From Aeromonas salmonicida subsp. salmonicida (GTDB lineage Bacteria > Pseudomonadota > Gammaproteobacteria > Enterobacterales > Aeromonadaceae): a stretch of DNA of 40,316 nt. Made by a program: the position numbers and the translations under genes. The notes under the pieces are model-generated. The model was not told the DNA's origin, searched no databases, and worked only from the letters and a program-made list of their open reading frames with translations. Location: NCBI RefSeq assembly GCF_001643305.1, contig NZ_LSGW01000092.1:1-40316 (forward strand), read 5' to 3'. Positions within the stretch are counted from its first letter, which is position 1. Each line of letters opens with the position of its first letter. This document shows, piece by piece, positions 29,331 to 38,191 of this stretch.

Positions 29331-29424
29331 CAAACCGCTGGCATGACCAGAAGGCGGCGAGGCAAGCGTGAGCACTTGCCTACCCCGCTCCCATGCCGGC
29401 ACCGATGTCGTGCCATCACAAGCC

Positions 29425-29459
29425 AGCCCCGCCTCTATTCAACCAGGCGGGGCTTTTTG
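29425..29459 (+). terminator. mneA terminator
   Basis: AGCCCCGCC (29425-29433) pairs with GGCGGGGCT (29446-29454), then TTTTGTT. Confidence 0.9.
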
Positions 29460-29582
29460 TTACCTGACATTTGTTACCTGCCATCATACGGATACGTAGC
29501 CTGCTGTCGCCCACGCACAGACAGGGAGTGTCCCGCAGTGCCAAGACAGTGGCATAATGCGGCAAACCTCATGGAGCATCCC

Positions 29583-30521
29583 ATGCACTTTACCTCAAGA
29601 CAGACGCTGCTCGACTGGGTCAGACGCGGACGCCTCGCCCAGACGCACCTGCCCGCCGCCCTCGCCCTGTGCGACTTGCCCCCTGCCAGTGCCCGCTGGC
29701 AATGGTTGTTTGATCGCCTGCTGCTCTGGCTCGGCAGTCTCTGCCTCGGCGCCGGTCTGGTGTTCTTCGTCGCCTTCAACTGGCAGGAGCTGGGCCGCGT
29801 CTCTCGCCTCGCCTTGCTGGAGCTGCCCCTGCTCGCCATGCTGGTGCTGCTGTGGCGAAAACCCATGACAGCCCCCCCCCGCCAGGCACTGCTGCTGGCC
29901 ATGGCGCTCAATATTGGCGCCCTGCTGGCCCTGGTGGGTCAGACCTACCAGACAGGTGCCGATCCCTGGCAGTTGTTCGCCACCTGGGCCCTGATGCTGC
30001 TGCCGCTGGCGGCGCTCGGCCAGAGCCCCCTGCTGTGGACCACGAGCTGGCTGCTCGGTCAGCTGGCGCTGATGCTCTACTGGCGACTCGGCCTGTTCAG
30101 CTTCTTTTTTGGCTTCGATGAAGAGGGGCTGGGCTGGTGTCTGATCCTGCTCAACGCCGCCTTGTGGGGCGCCCTCTTGCTGGCCCCCACCCGCCTCAAG
30201 CTGATGCCCGCCTGGCTACCCGGGCTCGCCGCGGGCTTGGGGGTCACACTGCTGACCCTGCTGGCACTCTTTGATGCCGCCTCCCCCTGGGTGTGGCCCG
30301 CCTGGCTGGGCTGGCTCGCCGCCGCCTACGCCCTCTGGCACCACAGATTTATCGCCGGACTCGCCATGGGGTGCCTGAGCCTCATCGCCGTTATCCTGAC
30401 AGCCCTTGGCAAGTGGATGGATCCCGACGTGGACGGCTTCCTGCTGCTGAGCCTGATCGCCATCGGCCTCTCGGTTGCCGCCAGCCGCTGGCTGCAACAA
30501 CAACGGAGGTCCCATGCATAA
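29583..30521 (+). CDS. DUF2157 membrane protein
   Basis: A 312-residue polytopic inner-membrane protein, first gene of a three-gene set. The soluble N-terminus (about 45 residues, RQTLLDWVRRGRL) followed by LGSLCLGAGLVFFVAFNWQELGRVSRLALLE is the DUF2157 pattern; GALLALVGQTYQTGADPWQLF is also typical. The remainder is nearly all hydrophobic helices. ATG at 29583 is preceded by GGAG; an ATG 12 bases upstream is possible. The family's function is unknown. It is 36 bp from the DUF4401 gene and probably co-transcribed with it. Confidence 0.88.
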   Translation: MHFTSRQTLLDWVRRGRLAQTHLPAALALCDLPPASARWQWLFDRLLLWLGSLCLGAGLVFFVAFNWQELGRVSRLALLELPLLAMLVLLWRKPMTAPPRQALLLAMALNIGALLALVGQTYQTGADPWQLFATWALMLLPLAALGQSPLLWTTSWLLGQLALMLYWRLGLFSFFFGFDEEGLGWCLILLNAALWGALLLAPTRLKLMPAWLPGLAAGLGVTLLTLLALFDAASPWVWPAWLGWLAAAYALWHHRFIAGLAMGCLSLIAVILTALGKWMDPDVDGFLLLSLIAIGLSVAASRWLQQQRRSHA

Positions 30522-30557
30522 GCAAGGTATCTGGCAAGCCCGCCAAAAGGAGGCAAC

Positions 30558-31565
30558 ATGGCTGATCTGACCCCCTGGCAACGGCTGCAACAGGCTGATC
30601 TGGTGGAAGGGGAAGCCCCCCGTGATACCCAACCTCACTGGTCCAGCCGCTTTCTGCTCGGCATGGTGGGCTGGGTTGCCGCTCTCTTCCTGCTGTTTTT
30701 CCTGTTCATGTCCTTTTCACAGCTCACCCAGGATGCCAACAGCGCTCTCATGATGGGCGCAGTGCTGATGGCCATCGCCTTTGGCCTCAACCGCTTCGCC
30801 CAGCGCAGCGATCTGTGGGATCAGTTCGTACTGGCGCTGGCGCTGGCCGCCGATGCCTGGCTGCTCTATGGCCTCATCGATCAGATTGATCTCCACTCGG
30901 CGCCACTCTGGCTGGGGCTCGCCGCCCTCTCTCTCTTTATTGCCGCCCTGTTCGAACACTGGCTGATCCGGCTGTTTCACAGCTTCGCCGCCGCCATACT
31001 GCTTACCCTGGGCCTTGCCTGCCTTGGCCTGCAACTGCTGGCCCTGCCGCTGGTCATGATGACGCTTACCTTCTGCTGGCTGCAGGCAGAACGTCAACCG
31101 GCCTACCATCAGTTGTATGAATCCCTGACCCTGGGGTTGGCACTCTCCCTGCTGGTGCTTGGGCGCTTGCACCATCCGCTGTGGAGCGAAGGGGCCAGCA
31201 TGCTCGACGAGCTTGGCCTCTCTCGCCTGCCGCTCTGGCTCAATCCCCTGCTCTGCGCGGCGCTGCTGCTCGGGGTCATGATCCGGCTCAAGCTGCCACT
31301 GCTATATGGGCTGCCACTGGTGCTGATCAGCGCTTTCATCCCCGGCATGGGGGCGGGCGCCCTGGTGCTGGTACTCGGTTTCTATGCCGGCAGCATGGGG
31401 CTGATGACGCTGGCGGGCCTGCTGCTGCTCGGCTTTGGCTCTCTCTATTACTACGATCTGGGGCTGACCCTGATGACCAAATCCTGGCTGCTGCTGGGCT
31501 CGGGTGCCCTGCTGCTCGGTGCCCGCCAGTTACTGCATGTGATCAACGCCAGGAGGCAGTCATGA
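30558..31565 (+). CDS. DUF4401 membrane protein
   Basis: A 335-residue polytopic membrane protein of the DUF4401 family: short soluble N-terminus with LTPWQRLQQADLV, then about ten hydrophobic segments, ending with LMTKSWLLLGSGALLLGARQLL. A perfect AGGAGG precedes the ATG. Its stop overlaps the next gene by four bases (ATGA), so the two products are made together. Known only as a regular partner of DUF2157 and GDYXXLXY proteins. Confidence 0.88.
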   Translation: MADLTPWQRLQQADLVEGEAPRDTQPHWSSRFLLGMVGWVAALFLLFFLFMSFSQLTQDANSALMMGAVLMAIAFGLNRFAQRSDLWDQFVLALALAADAWLLYGLIDQIDLHSAPLWLGLAALSLFIAALFEHWLIRLFHSFAAAILLTLGLACLGLQLLALPLVMMTLTFCWLQAERQPAYHQLYESLTLGLALSLLVLGRLHHPLWSEGASMLDELGLSRLPLWLNPLLCAALLLGVMIRLKLPLLYGLPLVLISAFIPGMGAGALVLVLGFYAGSMGLMTLAGLLLLGFGSLYYYDLGLTLMTKSWLLLGSGALLLGARQLLHVINARRQS

Positions 31566-32065
31566 GACAGCTTGCCCTCTTGCTGACCGGCCTAGCCATA
31601 CTGGCAGGCATCAACTTCACCGTCTGGCGTTACGAAGCCGCCATGACCAGCGGCGAGGTAGTACTGCTCAGGCTGGCGCCAGTGGATCCCCGCTCCCTGA
31701 TGCAGGGGGATTACATGCGCCTCAACTACGACATCGCCCGCCAGCTGGGTGCCAGCCGTTACAGCGAGCGCACCAATGACAGCGATACCCTGGTGATCCG
31801 GCTCGATGAGCATCAGGTGGCCAACTGGGCCGCCGATGGCAAGCCGGAGCAACTGGCATCGAATGAGCGTCTGCTGCAAGTGCGCCAGAGCGACAACCAG
31901 TGGCTGATCGGGCCCGATGCCTTCTTCTTTGAAGAGGGCACGGGTGAACAGTTTGAAGTGGCGCGCTATGGGGAGTTTCGCCTGCAGGGGGATGGCAAAG
32001 CGTTGCTGGTCGGGCTGAGGGATGAGCAGTTCAAACCCGTTGGCAACCCCAGAGCCCGCTGGTAA
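31562..32065 (+). CDS. GDYXXLXY domain protein
   Basis: A 167-residue protein with one N-terminal hydrophobic segment (signal anchor) and a periplasmic domain carrying the family's name motif as QGDYMRLNYDI near residue 48, preceded by LAPVDPRSLM. The start at 31562 is fixed by the four-base overlap with the DUF4401 gene and an AGGAGG site. The three genes presumably build one envelope complex of unknown function. Confidence 0.9.
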   Translation: MRQLALLLTGLAILAGINFTVWRYEAAMTSGEVVLLRLAPVDPRSLMQGDYMRLNYDIARQLGASRYSERTNDSDTLVIRLDEHQVANWAADGKPEQLASNERLLQVRQSDNQWLIGPDAFFFEEGTGEQFEVARYGEFRLQGDGKALLVGLRDEQFKPVGNPRARW

Positions 32066-32138
32066 CTGCTGGCAATATCAGGCTTTTTTGCCCACACTTG
32101 CGCAAAAGGATTGCAGAAATCACGCCAAGGACGTACCC

Positions 32139-32885
32139 ATGAGGATAAGGTTGTGCTGTTGTCTGCTGCTGATGTCGTGCCTTGGCACGGCTCATGCCGG
32201 CTTGACCAAACTGGAGTACCTGACCGAGGAGTATCCTCCCTACAATTTCAGCAATGAGGCAGGCTAGCCCACCGGGCTGGCGGTCGACTTGTTGCAACTA
32301 ATCTGGCAGCGCAGCGGCACCGCCGCTCAACCCGTTCGCATCCTGCCCTGGGCGCGGGGCTACTATCTGCTGACCCAGAAACCCAATGTGGTGCTCTTCT
32401 CCACCGCCCGCACCGAGACCCGCTCTCACCTGTTCAAATGGGCCTGCCCCATCGGCTATTCCGAATACATACTGCTTGCCCATAAAAGCAAACCTATACA
32501 GCTCGGGGCCGTCGAGCAGATGAACGACTACCGGATAAGCGCCGTACGAGCCGATGCCGCCGAGCAGTTGCTGCTCAATCGGGGCATGGATGAAACCCGT
32601 ATCATACCGGCCAACCGGCTGAGCCAGGCCTTGCGGATGCTGGTGTCGGGCCGCGCCGATCTGCTGGCGACCAGCAAGCTGGCGGGTTATGACGCCATCA
32701 AGGCACTGCAGCTCAATGCCGACGACTTCACTGTGGCCTTCGTGCTGGATGCCGAAGAGCTCTGCTACGCCTTCAGCCGCCAGGTGGATGACGACCTGGT
32801 AAAACAGTTCCAGCGCGCCATGACCCAGGCACTGGCATCGCCGGAATATCAGGCACTGCGGCAAAGATACCTGCCAGTCCCTTGA
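32139..32885 (+). pseudogene. Periplasmic solute-binding protein, amber stop
   Basis: A solute-binding protein gene of 248 codons with secretion signal (MRIRLCCCLLLMSCLGTAHA) that is interrupted by TAG at 32265-32267 (codon 43). The same frame continues without shift to the stop at 32883: PTGLAVDLLQLIWQRSG, PWARGYYLLTQKPNVVLF, KWACPIGY. The intact paralogue at 33001 matches it throughout, so one substitution broke it (Gln CAG to TAG would suffice). A recent event, since no other lesion is visible. Ligand unknown; no permease gene nearby. Confidence 0.85.
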
Positions 32886-33000
32886 GTCTGTGCAAGAGGG
32901 AGCCCGCTTGACCCCTTGATTTAACACCCGGTTTTATTGGCGAATTATCGCTATGTGGTAACACTTGAGGATGACAGAGCACCTCATCAGGATGGCCAGC

Positions 33001-33747
33001 ATGAAAAAATGGATTGGATTTGCCGCGCTGCTGTTTGCAGCCATCACCCAGGCCAGCCAGGAACTTGGCAAGCTGCACTACCTCAGCGAAGAGTACAAAC
33101 CCTATAACTACACAGACAGCGCCGGCACCCCGACCGGCCTCGCCGTCGAGCTGCTGCATCAGGTGTGGAAAAAGACCAATACGCCGCCGCAAACCATCAC
33201 CATCATGCCCTGGGCTCGCGGCTATTACCTGCTGACCCAAAAACCCAATGTGGTGCTGTTCGCCACCGCCCGTACCGAGGCGCGGGATCCGCTGTTCAAA
33301 TGGGCATGCCCCATCGGATATGCCGAAATCGTGCTGATAGGGCTGGCCAAGAACCCGCTCACCCTCACCAAGCTTGAAGATGCCCAGCAGCACACCATAG
33401 GGGCAGTGCGCGCCGATGTGGGGGAGCAACTGCTGCTCAACAACGGCTTTGACGAGCAAAAAATCATGGCCGCCAACCGCCTGCCCCAGGCACTCAAGAT
33501 GCTCACCTCCGGCAGGGTCGACTTGATCTCCACCAACAAGACCACACTGATGGATCTCATTGCCTCCCAGCAGCTGGATCCCGCCCAGTTCAAGGTGTTC
33601 TGGATGTTGAGCTCGGAGCAGTTCTGCTTCGCCTTCAGCCACCCGGTCAGCGACGAGCTGGTCAAGGAGTTCCAGAATGGCCTGACCCAGGTGCTGGCCA
33701 GCAGCGAATTTCAGCAGATCCAGCACAAATACTTCCCCGTGCCCTGA
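33001..33747 (+). CDS. Periplasmic solute-binding protein
   Basis: A 248-residue secreted protein, the intact paralogue of the broken gene upstream. It has a signal peptide (MKKWIGFAALLFAAITQASQ), an N-lobe YLSEEYKPYNYTDSAGTPTGLAVELL and a segment TIMPWARGYYLLTQKPNVV found in family 3 solute-binding proteins of the orphan, sensor-like class. Two conserved cysteines (KWACPIGY and EQFCFAF) may form a disulfide. ATG at 33001 gives a clean signal peptide; in-frame ATGs at 32965, 32974 and 32992 are alternatives. No transporter genes are adjacent. Perfect terminator at 33761-33790. Confidence 0.85.
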   Translation: MKKWIGFAALLFAAITQASQELGKLHYLSEEYKPYNYTDSAGTPTGLAVELLHQVWKKTNTPPQTITIMPWARGYYLLTQKPNVVLFATARTEARDPLFKWACPIGYAEIVLIGLAKNPLTLTKLEDAQQHTIGAVRADVGEQLLLNNGFDEQKIMAANRLPQALKMLTSGRVDLISTNKTTLMDLIASQQLDPAQFKVFWMLSSEQFCFAFSHPVSDELVKEFQNGLTQVLASSEFQQIQHKYFPVP

Positions 33748-33760
33748 CCGCACCATGGCA

Positions 33761-33790
33761 TAAATCGGGGCCCAACAGGGCCCCGATTTA
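33761..33790. terminator. Terminator after the solute-binding gene
   Basis: TAAATCGGGGCCC (33761-33773) and its exact complement (33778-33790) with an AACA loop; weak T-run after it. Confidence 0.75.
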
Positions 33791-33965
33791 TTGCAGGTAT
33801 AGCGTCAGTGCCGAAGCCAACCGGATCAGCCAGCAGCCTCGATGCAGCCAGGCGTGCCAGCCGCCAACGGGCGAGTCCCCTCCCCTTGTTGCCCCTTCTC
33901 AGCCAGCGACCACTGTTACGGCTTGCATCGAGATCGACAGGTTTGGCGGGCTTGCTCCAGACGCC

Positions 33966-34979
33966 TCAGGATTGGGCGCGGCGCTGACGCTTGACCGCAT
34001 ACATGCAGGCATCGGCCTGGCGCAGCGCATCGTCAATGCTGATGCTGGCCGGATCGACAGCCACCACTCCCACGCTGGCACCGGGATAGTTCAACACCTG
34101 GGACGCCAAGGGCAGTTGAACCTGGCTCTGCTCGAACAGGCGGCGCTGAAAACAGTGCACGGCAGCCTCGACCGTCTCCTCACCGCTCAATGGCCCCATG
34201 CCCACGGCAACGAATTCGTCACCGCCAACCCGCGCCAGCAGATCGCCGCTGCGCAGGGCCCCCGCCAGCTGCTGTGCCATGGTTTGCAGCAGCAGATCGC
34301 CAGCATCATGACCATGGGTGTCGTTGATCGCCTTGAAACCATCGAGATCGATAAAAGAGATCAGTAGGGGATGGCCGGTACGTTTCAACAGCGAGAACAG
34401 GCGATGAAGCTCCAGCATCAGCGCCCGACGATTGGGCAGGCCGGTCAGGGGATCGCTCAATGCCTGGCGCGACAGCTCGTTGTTGGCCTGTTGCAGCTGT
34501 TGCAGCAACTGCTCCCGCTCCACATGCTCGGCAATCAGACGGGCGAAAAAGGCGATCAGATGCTCAGAACCTGTCACCAGGGGTTTATGCTCGGCGCTGG
34601 CGCCGCACAGGGTGCCATAGAGTGAACCGGAAGAGGTCCGCACCGGACTGCTCATATAGGTGCGGATCCCCATCGCCCTGGCCGCTGCCGAATCACCCCA
34701 GCGGTCGGCGACGTCGGCGGCATACAGTCGCCCTTCATCGAGCGCCCGTCGACACAGGGTATCGCTCCAGTCAACGCTTCCCCCTTCCGGGATCTGCAAG
34801 GCGGCACTATTACGGGCATACAGGATATGTTGTGCGCTCTGTTCGAGGTCGATTTACGTCAGATAGGTCGACTCCAGTCCAGTGACCGTCTCGAGCATTT
34901 CAAGGAGAGGGCGGGTCAGGCTCTCCAGATCCCGAGCCTCTGTCACTTGCACTGACAGAGCCTGCAATATTGTGTCCAT
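33966..34979 (-). pseudogene. GAF-GGDEF diguanylate cyclase, ochre stop
   Basis: A 337-codon gene for a cytoplasmic c-di-GMP synthase, broken near its 5' end. From the ATG at 34979 (after AAGAGGT) the product runs MDTILQALSVQVTEARD to STYLT, meets TAA at 34856-34854 (codon 42), and continues in the same frame as IDLEQSAQHILYARN. Downstream the GAF domain (WSDTLCRRALDEGR, PVRTSSGSLYGTLCGAS) and the GGDEF domain (DPLTGLPNRRA, IDLDGFKAINDTHGHDAGD, active site GGDEF at full-length residues 252-256, inhibitory RSGD at 243-246) are intact. A GAA to TAA change fits. Restart at the TTG at 34799 is possible but would lack a good ribosome site and part of the GAF domain. Confidence 0.85.
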
Positions 34980-35675
34980 GCACACCTCTTAGCTTGCATG
35001 TCTTGTCCTGAAACGATAGCCAACCCCACTGCCCCTCCACAAGCAAGCAGAGGGCCAATCAGGCAAAATACCACCATTTTTACCCCGGCAGTCGATGGAC
35101 GGCACTCAGGCGAGTCACCTGATCGGCGGCAGCGCCAATCCGGCTGCGGCCCAAGGGGCCCCGGCTCACAACCCCAGACTTTCTCACCGGGCTCGTGGCT
35201 CGACCTTTCCCGTTTATTGTCCACCTGCCCCGGCCAATCCCCTGCAGGGAGGGACCTGTCAGGCCCGGCGACCCCGATTGGTAGCCACCTCGCGGCCATA
35301 ACTTTGAACTGGCGCAAAAAACCATGCAATTCTGACAGTTGCATCATCAATTCCATGGATTGGGCCAAGATGGCTCCGTAATATGGTGGACGGCGCCTGT
35401 TGGCCCCCTTGTTCCCTCTGATGGTCAACAGCGCATTGTGGTAGCGACAGCCAGGGGCGGTAGCAATTATTGCGCAGTCCAGCCGGACTCCCGCGCCTGC
35501 GGCGATACGCGGGGACGCTGTCTTCGACGACGGGGTGTTATCTCAACGAACAAGAGAGGAATTCAACGCCGGTGTCTGGCCAGGATGCGTGTCGCACGCC
35601 CATCACCTGACCACAAGCTGACCGTATGCAGCCGCCGCAAGGCCCAACGCCAGTCGCCACCGGACGCGACCCGAA
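34980..35675. other. Gene-poor gap
   Basis: About 700 bp without a gene I can support. Frames exist on both strands but have odd composition. A short minus-strand stretch near 35290-35360 (reading ELMMQLSELHGFLRQF) looks faintly protein-like but then degenerates, so it may be a relic. No terminator with T-run and no RNA gene seen. Confidence 0.4.
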
Positions 35676-35984
35676 TTATTTGACCCGCATCAGGCGATGG
35701 CGGGTATCGCCCAGCTCGAACTGGATCACCTGGGAGCGCTGCATGGCCTCGACCCGTTGCAGCATATCGGCATCGTATTGCTTGCGCCGCATCCACTGCA
35801 TGGGCTCCTCGAAGCTGCCTTCATTGACGATAAAGGTATCCGTGTAGGTGTCGTTCACTATGCTGACCACCCAGATGCGCTGCTGAAACTCCGAGAGTTC
35901 GGCAAAAAGCGCGGCCCCGCGGGTCGCGAGCCAGCGCCCTGCCTGGACGATCCTGTTTTTACTGCTGACGAACCGGTTTGCCAT
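35676..35984 (-). CDS. Hypothetical protein
   Basis: A 102-residue protein of unknown function. Its sequence looks real: a basic N-terminus (ANRFVSSKNRIVQAGRW), a beta-rich centre (RIWVVSIVNDTYTDTFIV), and a charged helical end (RRKQYDADMLQRVEAMQRS). An in-frame ATG at 36020 would add 12 residues and has a GGA upstream, so the start is uncertain. No signal peptide or membrane segment. It is the last core-like gene before the repeat-bounded block. Confidence 0.5.
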   Translation of the reverse strand: MANRFVSSKNRIVQAGRWLATRGAALFAELSEFQQRIWVVSIVNDTYTDTFIVNEGSFEEPMQWMRRKQYDADMLQRVEAMQRSQVIQFELGDTRHRLMRVK

Positions 35985-36093
35985 AACTGATAAGGGTTGG
36001 ATAAGAGGAAAGTTCGGCATCCTAACATCCAGGGGGATGGGGCACCAAGCAACGGGAGTGCGCCTCTCCCACCACGGGATGAGGCGCAGGGTG

Positions 36094-36261
36094 CAATAAG
36101 CCTGTAGGGTCGATTAGCGGAGCGTAATCGTCCGCGGCAACAATCCCCTCTCCCCTTGCGGGAGACAGGTAGGGTGCCAATAAGCGTGTAGGGTCGATTA
36201 GCGAAGCGTAATCGTCCGCGGCAACAGTACCCTCTCCCCTTGCGGGAGAAGGTTAGGGTGA
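36094..36261. repeat. Tandem 84-bp repeat containing palindromes (copies 2 and 3)
   Basis: Two head-to-tail units (36094-36177 and 36178-36261), nearly identical. Each holds the palindrome CGATTAGCGAAGCGTAATCG or its one-base variant (36111-36130, 36195-36214) and a CCCTCTCCCCTTGCGGGAGA hairpin. The palindrome is the same as at 18648 and 36925. Confidence 0.9.
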
Positions 36262-36400
36262 GGGGTTGCTCGCCTCTTTTGGCATGCCTTCGCCATGCAG
36301 GACGCGAGGACGCCGTCCTCGACGGGGTTTCGCCCGCCCTTCGGGCTTGGGCGAGTGACTTTTCTTTGCATGGCCAAAGAAAAGTCACCAAAAGAAAGGC
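36228..36400 (+). repeat. Left inverted copy of a GC-rich repeat
   Basis: Blocks at 36244-36265, 36281-36305 (CCATGCAGGACGCGAGG), 36325-36365 (GGTTTCGCC, GGCGAGTGACTTTT) and 36380-36397 (AAAAGTCACCAAAAG) recur in the same order on the opposite strand at 40019-40200. The 36400-36700 stretch beyond it is also hairpin-rich, repeat-like sequence without a credible gene. Confidence 0.8.
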
Positions 36401-36924
36401 CACCCCCACTTGTTCGCCCTCCTGCGTCGGGTTCCATCGGTTCACCCGTTTGTCCCACGGCACGCGCCGATGGGCTTTGACCTTCGCCATCCCTGGCGTC
36501 GGTCAAAGTCCGCTGCGGACATCCTTGTCCTTGCGCCAAACCGGGCCGAGCGTTGCTCGTCCAATTCCGGTTTGGCCCCTGGCCCAGCGGCGCTCGCTCG
36601 GTGTCCTGCCTCGCGGCCTGGACAAACGGGCTCACCTCGGCGAACAACAGGGGGAAACACCCAACCCGCAGCATCGGGGCCAATTAATTAACCGCACCAG
36701 CAGTGATCAAGAGAGCTGTTATCTCTGATACGGCCCCTCGTCCGCCAGTAAAGCGAGGCCAGCTTTTTTCACTTATACAACAAACCAAATCAACTTGGTT
36801 GCATAGGTGGAAAGTGAACTTGAATACAGCTGAAAGCGGCACACAGCACTATTGGGAATGGCCTGATATTGAAGGCCAGATAGTGAGCATTTAGATGTAA
36901 TAAAACATTACTTTTTCGAACGTC

Positions 36925-36944
36925 CGATTACGCTTCACTAATCG
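36925..36944. repeat. Dispersed palindromic repeat, copy 4
   Basis: CGATTACGCTTCACTAATCG followed by AACCTACAAGCG, a variant of the core at 18648-18667, 60 bp before the CoiA-like gene. The flanking 36700-36920 is AT-rich; a short frame ending at 36894 (HYWEWPDIEGQIVSI) may be a gene relic. Confidence 0.75.
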
Positions 36945-37003
36945 AACCTACAAGCGGTTACATCTACGGATATGTCCCTCACAATATTTTAAGTAACCTC
37001 ATC

Positions 37004-38062
37004 ATGGCAAAGTATAAATTCGCTTTAAATTCAAAAGATGAAACAATATCAGCAAGTGACATTGCCAATAAACCTGTAGATGATGTTTATCATTGTCTCG
37101 GCTGCGGAAATGAACTCACAGCAAAAGTTAATGGACAAGTAAAAAGACCTCATTTTGCACATAAAGTACAAATTGAATGCAGTGGTGAAACCTATTTGCA
37201 TAACTTGGGGAAGCAAACATTTTACCAGACTTATTTAAAATGCCTTGAGCACAATGAACCATTCAATATCACTTTAATCTTATCCAAAGTATGTAAAAAA
37301 TTCAGACCGTTGATATTGACCGGCTGCGGCATAGGTTCTACTAAGAAAATTTTCGACCTCACAGACTATTTTCATGAAGTGAAAATGGAAAAAAGAGATG
37401 GCCAATTTGTTCCTGATCTCATGCTGTACAGCACAAGAAATCCAGCAGATAAAATTTACATTGAAATAGCTGTCACGCATTTTCTTAGCGAAGATAAAGA
37501 GCGTTCAGGGAACAGGATTATTGAAATTCCACTAGAGAATGAATTGGATGTAGAAAAAATTTCACGAGCACATCTAACACCAAAGGATGCAATGTTTATT
37601 GGTTTCAATCAATCAACAACAGCAATCACTGATCATGAATGTTCATGTGCACAGAGAAAATTTTATGGATTCTTTGTATTCTCATCTGGAAAAGCTATCC
37701 TACTACATCGGACTTTGGCATCACTTTATTACTACATAGATCAAAATCGGGATACCATTATCTATTCAAACATTCTTTATGATAGAACATCAAATGATTC
37801 TGAAATTTACGGTGTAAGAAGGGAGGAACTTTTTAGCTCTAGTGAAAACAATGGCTCTATATTCATTGAGCAAGTTAAGCTTTCAGCAGAACGTGGAGTA
37901 AAAATAAGAAACTGCTTTTTGTGTCGTTACCGAGGTGAAAACTGGGATTACGATGGTAAGAATCCTATTTTTTGCAAGGGTAAGAAAATTAAATGTACAT
38001 CGAATGAAGCTGCAACATGTGATTGGTATAAACTTGATGTCACACCAAAAACCAGGCTATAG
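37004..38062 (+). CDS. CoiA-like protein: zinc finger plus PD-(D/E)xK-like core
   Basis: A 352-residue soluble protein. The N-terminus has the CoiA-type zinc finger YHCLGCGNELTAKV with C31, C34 and the HFAH pair H50/H53. The middle reads VPDLMLY (D138) and then IYIEIAVTHF (E154) with K165, a divergent PD-(D/E)xK nuclease pattern seen in competence-CoiA relatives. A C-terminal Cys set (C304, C307, C324, C331, C339) may bind a second zinc. CoiA itself acts in DNA uptake or recombination; here I infer DNA binding or cleavage. AT-rich, unlike the core; a repeat (36925) and AT-rich sequence precede it; 129 bp from the ATPase gene, so an operon is plausible. No clear ribosome site was fixed. Confidence 0.75.
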   Translation: MAKYKFALNSKDETISASDIANKPVDDVYHCLGCGNELTAKVNGQVKRPHFAHKVQIECSGETYLHNLGKQTFYQTYLKCLEHNEPFNITLILSKVCKKFRPLILTGCGIGSTKKIFDLTDYFHEVKMEKRDGQFVPDLMLYSTRNPADKIYIEIAVTHFLSEDKERSGNRIIEIPLENELDVEKISRAHLTPKDAMFIGFNQSTTAITDHECSCAQRKFYGFFVFSSGKAILLHRTLASLYYYIDQNRDTIIYSNILYDRTSNDSEIYGVRREELFSSSENNGSIFIEQVKLSAERGVKIRNCFLCRYRGENWDYDGKNPIFCKGKKIKCTSNEAATCDWYKLDVTPKTRL

Positions 38063-38191
38063 ATTAAGCGAGATAATTCCTATCTCGAATATCAATAATT
38101 AGACCCCGCAGTCCTATTTTAAACTTTCAATACACATCACAAATGGATGCTGTCTCCTGTATTTATTTTACAAGCAAGAGGAAACGCAATA

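Noticed and set aside
32265..32267. Recoding of the in-frame stop in the solute-binding gene
   Set aside because: The codon is TAG, not TGA, so selenocysteine is excluded, and no pyrrolysine use is expected in this lineage; a nonsense mutation is simpler.
36094..36261. CRISPR array
   Set aside because: Only two 84-bp units without variable spacers, and no cas genes; it is a plain tandem repeat.
36240..36728. Open frames in the GC-rich repeat block
   Set aside because: They are made of repeat sequence with odd composition and similar frames occur on both strands; no domain is recognisable.
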